A stretch of DNA of 64,000 nt from an uncultured Clostridia bacterium (GTDB lineage: Bacteria; Bacillota; Clostridia; TANB77; CAG-508). A program made the position numbers and the translations under genes. Positions 58,601 to 64,000 of this stretch are shown piece by piece. The notes below the pieces were generated by a model. It was not told where the DNA came from. It worked only from the letters and a program-made list of their open reading frames with translations, and made no database searches. The stretch lies in NCBI GenBank assembly GCA_928721915.1, contig CAKMVZ010000001.1, positions 186,001 through 250,000 of the forward strand, read 5' to 3'. Each line of letters opens with the position of its first letter. Position 1 is the stretch's first letter.

Positions 58601-59382
58601 TACCTTCTCGTATGAACTTAGGTCAGGTTTTAGAGGTTCACTTAGGAGCAGCTGCTAGACTTCTTGGATGGAATGTTGCAACACCTGTTTTTGATGGGGC
58701 ATCAGAAGAAGATGTAGAAGCAATGTTAGAAGCTGCAGGATTAGAAACAAATGGTAAAACAGTTCTTTATGATGGTAGAACAGGTGACCCATTTGATAAA
58801 CCAGTTACAGTTGGTGTAATGTACATGTTAAAACTTCACCACTTAGTTGATGATAAAATCCATGCTCGTTCAACTGGACCATATTCATTAGTTACTCAGC
58901 AACCACTTGGTGGTAAAGCACAATTTGGTGGACAGAGATTTGGTGAGATGGAAGTTTGGGCATTGGAAGCTTATGGTGCAGCTTACACATTACAAGAAAT
59001 TTTAACAGTAAAATCAGATGATGTTGTAGGACGTGTTAAAACATATGAAGCTATAGTCAAAGGAGAAAATATTCCTGAACCAGGTATTCCAGAATCATTT
59101 AAAGTATTAATTAAAGAGCTTCAATCATTAGGATTAGATTTAAAATTATATGATGATAATGATACAGAATTAGAAATTAAAGAAAATTCAGATTATGATG
59201 AAGTTAATGAAAACATTTTAGATGATGATGATATTGATGAACCAGAAGATGTTGAGGACGAAGAAATAGATGAATCAGAAGAAGATGATTTCTTTGAAAA
59301 TATTTTAGATGATGATATACCTGACGAAGATATTTTAAAAGAATTAGACGAACTTGAGAATGACGAAGATGATGATAAATAA
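55672..59382 (+). CDS. rpoB: DNA-directed RNA polymerase subunit beta
   Basis: 1236 residues from a TTG start after AAAAGGTG. Typical Firmicutes RpoB: [77 protein letters not shown] and [20 protein letters not shown]. The rifampicin-binding region has the usual sensitive-type Ser, His and Asp residues. The C-terminal ~55 residues are a very acidic Asp/Glu tail. CGT is the common CGN codon here; there is no in-phase CGG in 1236 codons. No rplJ-rplL upstream. Confidence 0.98.
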   Translation: [1236 protein letters not shown]

Positions 59383-59399
59383 AAAAAGGGGGCTAGTTC

Positions 59400-62300
59400 A
59401 TGGAAGAATTAGAAAATTTTAATAAAATTAAAATAGGCTTAGCTTCAGACGAGAAAATAAGAGAGTGGTCTCATGGTGAAGTTAAAAAGCCAGAAACTAT
59501 AAATTACAGAACTTTAAAACCAGAAAAAGATGGTTTGTTTTGTGAAAAAATATTTGGTCCTACTAAAGATTGGGAATGTCATTGTGGAAAATATAAAAGA
59601 GTTAGATATAAAGGTATTGTTTGTGATAGATGCGGTGTTGAAGTTACAACTTCAAAAGTAAGACGTGAAAGAATGGGACATATTGAACTTGCAGCTCCTA
59701 TAGCTCATATTTGGTATTTTAAAGGAATTCCTAGTAGAATAGGATTATTATTAGATATCTCTCCAAGAAGTTTGGAGAAAGTTATATACTTTGCATCTTA
59801 TATAGTAATAGATAAAGGTGATACAGACCTTATGAAATGCCAAGTTTTAAATGAAAAAGAATATACAGATGCAGTAGAAAAATATGGAAAAGATTCATTT
59901 AAAGCTGCAATGGGAGCAGAAGCTATTCAAGAATTATTAAAAGAAATAGATATTGAAAAGTTATCTGCATCACTTAAAAAAGATTTAGAAAAATGTAGTG
60001 AACAAAGAAGAGCAAAAATAATTAAAAGATTAGATACGATTGAAAGTTTTAGACTTTCTGGAAATAAACCAGAATGGATGATTATGAATGTTGTTCCTGT
60101 AATTCCACCTGATTTAAGACCTATGGTTCAATTAGATGGTGGTAGATTTGCAACATCAGATTTAAATGATTTATATAGAAGAGTAATTAACAGAAATAAT
60201 AGATTAAAAAGATTATTAGAATTAGGAGCTCCAGAAATCATTGTTAGAAATGAAAAGAGAATGCTTCAAGAATCTGTTGATGCTTTAATTGATAATTCAA
60301 GACGTGGTAGACCTGTTACAGGTGCTGGAAATAGACCTTTAAAATCTTTATCAGATATGCTTAAAGGTAAACAAGGACGTTTCCGTCAAAACTTACTTGG
60401 TAAAAGGGTTGACTATTCAGGTCGTTCTGTTATTGTAGTAGGACCTGAACTTAAGATTTATCAATGTGGACTTCCAAAAGAAATGGCAGTTGAATTATTT
60501 AAACCATTTGTTATGAAAGAATTAGTTGCAAGAGGAATTGCCCATAATATTAAAAATGCTAAGAGAATGGTAGAAAAATTAAGACCTGAAGTATGGGATA
60601 TATTAGAAGAAGTTATTCAAGATCACCCAGTAATGCTTAATCGTGCTCCAACACTTCACAGACTTGGTATTCAAGCTTTTCAACCAGTATTAGTTGAAGG
60701 TAGAGCAATAAAACTTCACCCATTAGTTTGTACAGCATTTAATGCAGACTTTGATGGTGACCAGATGGCTGTTCACGTTCCATTAACTCCAGAAGCACAA
60801 GCAGAAGCTAGATATTTAATGCTTTCTGTAAATAACCTTTTAAAACCACAAGATGGTAAACCAGTTACAGTACCAACACAAGATATGATTTTAGGTGCAT
60901 ATTATTTAACTGTTCAAATAGATGGTGAAAAGGGTGAAGGTATGTACTTTAAAGATGAAGATGAAGCTTTAATGGCATACCAAAATGGAGATGTAGGACT
61001 TCATTCAATAGTAAAAATTAGACGTTTTAAAACAGATCCAGATGGAACTGTAAGACATAAAACAATTGAAACAACAGTTGGAAGATTAATTTATAACCAA
61101 GGAATTCCTCAAGACTTAGGATTTGTTGATAGAACAGATCCTGAAAAAGAATTTGACTTAGAAATAGACTTCTTAGTTATGAAGAAAAATCTAGGAAAAA
61201 TTGTAGCAAGAGTAATAAATGTTCATGGTTTATCAGTTGCTGCAGAAGTTTTAGACTATATTAAAGCTACAGGTTATAAATATTCAACAAGAGCTGCTAT
61301 TACAGTTTCTGTTGCTGATGTTTCAGTTCCACCTGAAAAGAAAGAAATTTTAGCAGACGCAGATAAAAAAGTTGAAAATATTTTAAAGAGTTATTCAAGA
61401 GGTTTATTAACTGAAGAAGATAGATATAATGAAGTAATTAAAGTATGGGAAAAAGCTACAGATGATGTAACTGAAGCCATGAAAAATAATTTTGATGAAT
61501 TAAACCCAATTTATATGATGGCTCAATCTGGTGCCAGAGGTAACATGAACCAGTTAAGACAAATTGCTGGTATGCGTGGACTTATGGCTGATACATCTGG
61601 TAAAGCTGTTGAAATTCCAGTTAAATCTTGTTTCCGTGAAGGTTTGGATACTTTGGAATATTTCGTATCTTCACATGGTGCTAGAAAAGGTTTAACAGAT
61701 ACTGCTTTAAGAACTGCTGACTCTGGATACCTAACTAGAAGATTAGTTGATGTTTCACAAGATATTGTAATTAGAGAAGAAGATTGTGGAACTAAAGAAG
61801 GCATTTTAGTTGAAGATATCAAAGATGGCAATCAAGTATTAGAAAAATTAGAAGAAAGATTAGTTGGCAGATATGTAGTTCAAGATTTAAAAGATCCAAA
61901 AACAGGAGAACTTATAGTTGATACAAATACAATGATTACTGATAAAATTGCAAGTGATATAGTAGATAGAGGAATTACACAAGTTTATGTTCGTTCAGTT
62001 TTAGGATGTAAATGTAAACATGGTGCTTGTAGAAAATGCTATGGTATGGGATTAGCTACAAGAGAAAAAGTAAATATTGGCGAATCAGTTGGTATTATAG
62101 CTGCACAAAGTATCGGTGAACCTGGTACACAGCTTACTATGAGAACATTCCATAGTGGTGGTGTTGCTGGAGGAGATATTACACAAGGTCTTCCTAGGGT
62201 TGAGGAGTTATTTGAAGCTAGAAATCCAAAAGGTTTAGCTACAATTACTGAAATCTCTGGTAAAGTAAGCATTAGTGATTCTAAGAAAAGAAAAGAAGTT

Positions 62301-62963
62301 ACTGTTACATCAAAAGATGATAGTAAAACATATGTTGTAAGCTTTGGCTCAAAATTAAGAGTTAAAGATGGAGATATAGTTGAAGCTGGAGATCAATTAA
62401 CAGAAGGTAGTGTAAACCCTAATGAATTATTAGCAATTAAAGGACCGGAAGGAGTTTATAGATATATAATTTCTGAAGTTCAAAAAGTTTATAGAAATCA
62501 AGGTGTTGATATTAATGATAAACATATTGAAGTTATTACAAGACAAATGCTTAGAAAAGTAAGAGTTGAAGATGTTGGAGATAGCCCATTCTATGTTGCT
62601 TCATTAGTTGATATAGTTGAATTTGATAATGTAAACGAAAAATTAATTGCTGAAGGAAAGAAACCAGCTACAGGAAAGAGAGTTTTACTTGGTATTACAA
62701 AGGCTTCTCTTGCTACAGAAAGCTTTTTATCAGCTGCTTCATTCCAAGAGACTACAAAAGTATTAACAGATGCAGCGATTAAAGGAAAAGTTGATAATTT
62801 AATTGGTATTAAAGAAAATGTTATAATTGGTAAATTAATTCCAGCTGGAACTGGACTTAAAAAATATCAAGATATAAAAATTAATACTGAAAATATTGCA
62901 GATGTTAAAACAGAAGCTAAAGTCACGGCTTCAGTAGATACAGATAGTACAGAAAATGCATAA
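59400..62963 (+). CDS. rpoC: DNA-directed RNA polymerase subunit beta'
   Basis: 1187 residues, 17 bases after rpoB with AAAAAGGGGG. N-terminal zinc finger CHCGKYKRVRYKGIVCDRCG, the GKQGRFRQNLLGKRVDYSGR lid/rudder region, the catalytic NADFDGDQMAVHVPL, the bridge helix region FVSSHGARKGLTDTALRTAD and the second zinc site CKCKHGACRKCYGMG are complete. It forms the RNA polymerase core with RpoB. It is not followed by rpsL-rpsG as is common; a terminator and a BIG2 gene follow. No in-phase CGG. Confidence 0.98.
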   Translation: MEELENFNKIKIGLASDEKIREWSHGEVKKPETINYRTLKPEKDGLFCEKIFGPTKDWECHCGKYKRVRYKGIVCDRCGVEVTTSKVRRERMGHIELAAPIAHIWYFKGIPSRIGLLLDISPRSLEKVIYFASYIVIDKGDTDLMKCQVLNEKEYTDAVEKYGKDSFKAAMGAEAIQELLKEIDIEKLSASLKKDLEKCSEQRRAKIIKRLDTIESFRLSGNKPEWMIMNVVPVIPPDLRPMVQLDGGRFATSDLNDLYRRVINRNNRLKRLLELGAPEIIVRNEKRMLQESVDALIDNSRRGRPVTGAGNRPLKSLSDMLKGKQGRFRQNLLGKRVDYSGRSVIVVGPELKIYQCGLPKEMAVELFKPFVMKELVARGIAHNIKNAKRMVEKLRPEVWDILEEVIQDHPVMLNRAPTLHRLGIQAFQPVLVEGRAIKLHPLVCTAFNADFDGDQMAVHVPLTPEAQAEARYLMLSVNNLLKPQDGKPVTVPTQDMILGAYYLTVQIDGEKGEGMYFKDEDEALMAYQNGDVGLHSIVKIRRFKTDPDGTVRHKTIETTVGRLIYNQGIPQDLGFVDRTDPEKEFDLEIDFLVMKKNLGKIVARVINVHGLSVAAEVLDYIKATGYKYSTRAAITVSVADVSVPPEKKEILADADKKVENILKSYSRGLLTEEDRYNEVIKVWEKATDDVTEAMKNNFDELNPIYMMAQSGARGNMNQLRQIAGMRGLMADTSGKAVEIPVKSCFREGLDTLEYFVSSHGARKGLTDTALRTADSGYLTRRLVDVSQDIVIREEDCGTKEGILVEDIKDGNQVLEKLEERLVGRYVVQDLKDPKTGELIVDTNTMITDKIASDIVDRGITQVYVRSVLGCKCKHGACRKCYGMGLATREKVNIGESVGIIAAQSIGEPGTQLTMRTFHSGGVAGGDITQGLPRVEELFEARNPKGLATITEISGKVSISDSKKRKEVTVTSKDDSKTYVVSFGSKLRVKDGDIVEAGDQLTEGSVNPNELLAIKGPEGVYRYIISEVQKVYRNQGVDINDKHIEVITRQMLRKVRVEDVGDSPFYVASLVDIVEFDNVNEKLIAEGKKPATGKRVLLGITKASLATESFLSAASFQETTKVLTDAAIKGKVDNLIGIKENVIIGKLIPAGTGLKKYQDIKINTENIADVKTEAKVTASVDTDSTENA

Positions 62964-63000
62964 TATATATAAATCCGTATTATTAAAAATGAAGTGATAA

Positions 63001-63041
63001 AATGAAAGTAGACATATAAAAAAGGTCTACTTTCATTTTTT
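63001..63041 (+). terminator. Terminator of the rpoBC operon
   Basis: AATGAAAGTAGAC and GTCTACTTTCATT form a perfect 13-bp stem with a short A-rich loop and T6. Confidence 0.92.
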
Positions 63042-63167
63042 ATCTAAAATATTTTTAATATTGAATAAAAAGTTTTTTATGATATAATTTTATATATCTA
63101 AATTTCTTTACTTGGCTTATATATTTATGTTATAATATTACAGTACTTTTAAAACAAAGGAGATAAA

Positions 63168-63821
63168 ATGGGTAAAAAAATTAGTAAAGATGATAAAATA
63201 AATAGAAGATTTAAAATATCTTTAATTATATTTATAATAGTAGCAATTATTACAATTTTTATAGTTTTAAATAAAGGAAATATATTTGGTATAAGATTAA
63301 TTAAAGTTTCGGGAGTAGAAGTAGAAGAAACTCATACCATACAATTAGTTGTAGATGATTATTATTTGTCTGTAGATAATGGTGTAACTAATGCTTATGT
63401 TACTATAGATGGAGTAGATAGATTAGATGGATTCGAATTAGTCTCATCAGATGAAGAAGTTATTTCAGTTCAGAATAATAAATTAGTAGCAGTAGATGAG
63501 GGAATTGCAACTGTTACTGCTATTAGTAATGAATATAATATACAAAGTGAAATTACAGTAAATGTAGTTACATTTGCTACGAAATTAAATGTTTCATCTG
63601 AATATAAAACTATAGATGTTGGAGAACAAACACAGATGTCATATACAACATCACCAAAATCTGCAACAGTAAATGTAAAATATGCTTCTTCAGATGAAAC
63701 AGTTGCAACAGTTGACTCAAATGGAATTGTAACTGGAATATCTAGTGGTTATGTAAGTATTATAGTAACTGATGAAATTAGTGGAAAAACAACGTCTTAT
63801 GCAATTGAGGTAAATGATTAA
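63168..63821 (+). CDS. Membrane-anchored BIG2 (bacterial Ig-like) protein
   Basis: 217 residues after AAAGGAG. A basic N-terminus and one helix (~17-36), then an Ig-like domain (~50-135: LVVDDYYLSVDNG, FELVSSDEEVISVQNN, GIATVTAISNE) and a clear BIG2 domain (~138-215: TIDVGEQTQMSYTTSPKSA, YASSDETVATVDSNGIVTG, YVSIIVTDEISG). BIG2 domains serve as adhesive or spacer modules. No anchor other than the N-terminal helix. Confidence 0.85.
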   Translation: MGKKISKDDKINRRFKISLIIFIIVAIITIFIVLNKGNIFGIRLIKVSGVEVEETHTIQLVVDDYYLSVDNGVTNAYVTIDGVDRLDGFELVSSDEEVISVQNNKLVAVDEGIATVTAISNEYNIQSEITVNVVTFATKLNVSSEYKTIDVGEQTQMSYTTSPKSATVNVKYASSDETVATVDSNGIVTGISSGYVSIIVTDEISGKTTSYAIEVND

Positions 63822-63824
63822 AAT

Positions 63825-63853
63825 TTGACTTTTTGGATATATCGTAATATAAT
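63825..63853 (+). promoter_or_regulatory. Promoter of the last gene
   Basis: TTGACT at 63825-63830 and TATAAT at 63848-63853, spacer 17, directly after the BIG2 stop codon. Confidence 0.75.
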
Positions 63854-63916
63854 TAATATGTTATTTTGCGTGAGAAAATAAAAGCAAATAATATTTTAAA
63901 TTAAAAGGGAGATTTT

Positions 63917-64000
63917 ATGTCCGATTCGAATGGTAATTTTATTGAAAAAATAGTAGCTAAAGTAAGAGTATATTTAGTTATTATAGTTATTTTGTGTGTT
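63917..64000 (+). CDS. Start of an unknown membrane protein (3' end cut)
   Basis: ATG 63917 follows AAAAGGGAG. The 28 visible residues start MSDSNGNFIEKIVAKVR and then turn hydrophobic (YLVIIVILCV), so a cytoplasmic tail and a first membrane helix. The window ends inside it. No family can be assigned. Confidence 0.6.
   Translation, partial: MSDSNGNFIEKIVAKVRVYLVIIVILCV

Overview
The window comes from a very AT-rich, Gram-positive, spore-forming member of the Clostridia, probably an uncultured gut lineage. This is inferred from spoIIE, CotF-like coat proteins, DUF4321-mreBCD-pbp2-minC, sortase-anchored and dockerin proteins, Gram-positive rpoB/rpoC, strong AGGAGG ribosome sites and U-rich hairpin terminators. 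There is no CRISPR array, rRNA, transposase or prophage. Nearly all genes are on the + strand.

The outstanding feature is the codon CGG. I read all annotated coding sequences for CGG in phase and found twelve. All twelve sit exactly where the reading frame must move +1 to give an intact protein. In every case the first C is skipped and the next three bases (GGN) encode glycine. The affected proteins are a coiled-coil membrane protein, DUF4321, an SpaA-like giant surface protein, an LRR-dockerin protein, a GH25 lysozyme, ComM (twice, one site inside the Walker A motif), DprA (twice), an AI-2E family exporter, a glucosaminidase-dockerin and a small minus-strand protein. CGT, CGA and CGC are used normally for arginine, but no in-phase CGG that must be read as arginine was found. 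CGG therefore looks like an unassigned codon that acts as a +1 shift signal, or as the quadruplet CGGN read as glycine. The coding sequences below are given as single shifted genes with each site marked.

Layout. 1-3.3 kb: end of a VanW/G5 protein, tRNA-Lys(CTT), a coiled-coil membrane protein and an unknown membrane protein. 3.3-6 kb: two spore-coat-like genes, an M23 peptidase, an XRE regulator and a control region with paired palindromes and a Spo0A-box match. 6-11.7 kb: DUF4321, mreB, mreC, mreD, pbp2 and minC (cell shape and septum site). 11.7-12.4 kb: three tiny minus-strand genes. 12.8-26.7 kb: two giant surface proteins. 27-33.5 kb: spoIIE, then a WG-repeat protein, an unknown membrane protein, acpS and tatD. 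33.6-40.3 kb: an LRR-dockerin protein, an LPXTG-anchored cohesin protein, a GH25 lysozyme and a DUF348/G5/3D protein. 40.4-45 kb: an ECF sigma factor with a probable anti-sigma, then comM-dprA-yraN. 45-49.6 kb: a small membrane protein, a transglutaminase-like Ig protein, an MBOAT acyltransferase and an SGNH partner. 49.7-55.3 kb: exodeoxyribonuclease III, an AI-2E exporter, a glucosaminidase-SH3-dockerin protein and a cadherin-like membrane protein. 55.4-64 kb: rpoB-rpoC, a BIG2 protein and the start of one more gene.

Functionally the window is dominated by the cell envelope: wall synthesis, wall hydrolysis, surface display and a cohesin-dockerin attachment system. Several CGG sites lie between a secreted or catalytic part and the module that anchors it, so shift efficiency could set anchored versus free forms; that is inference.
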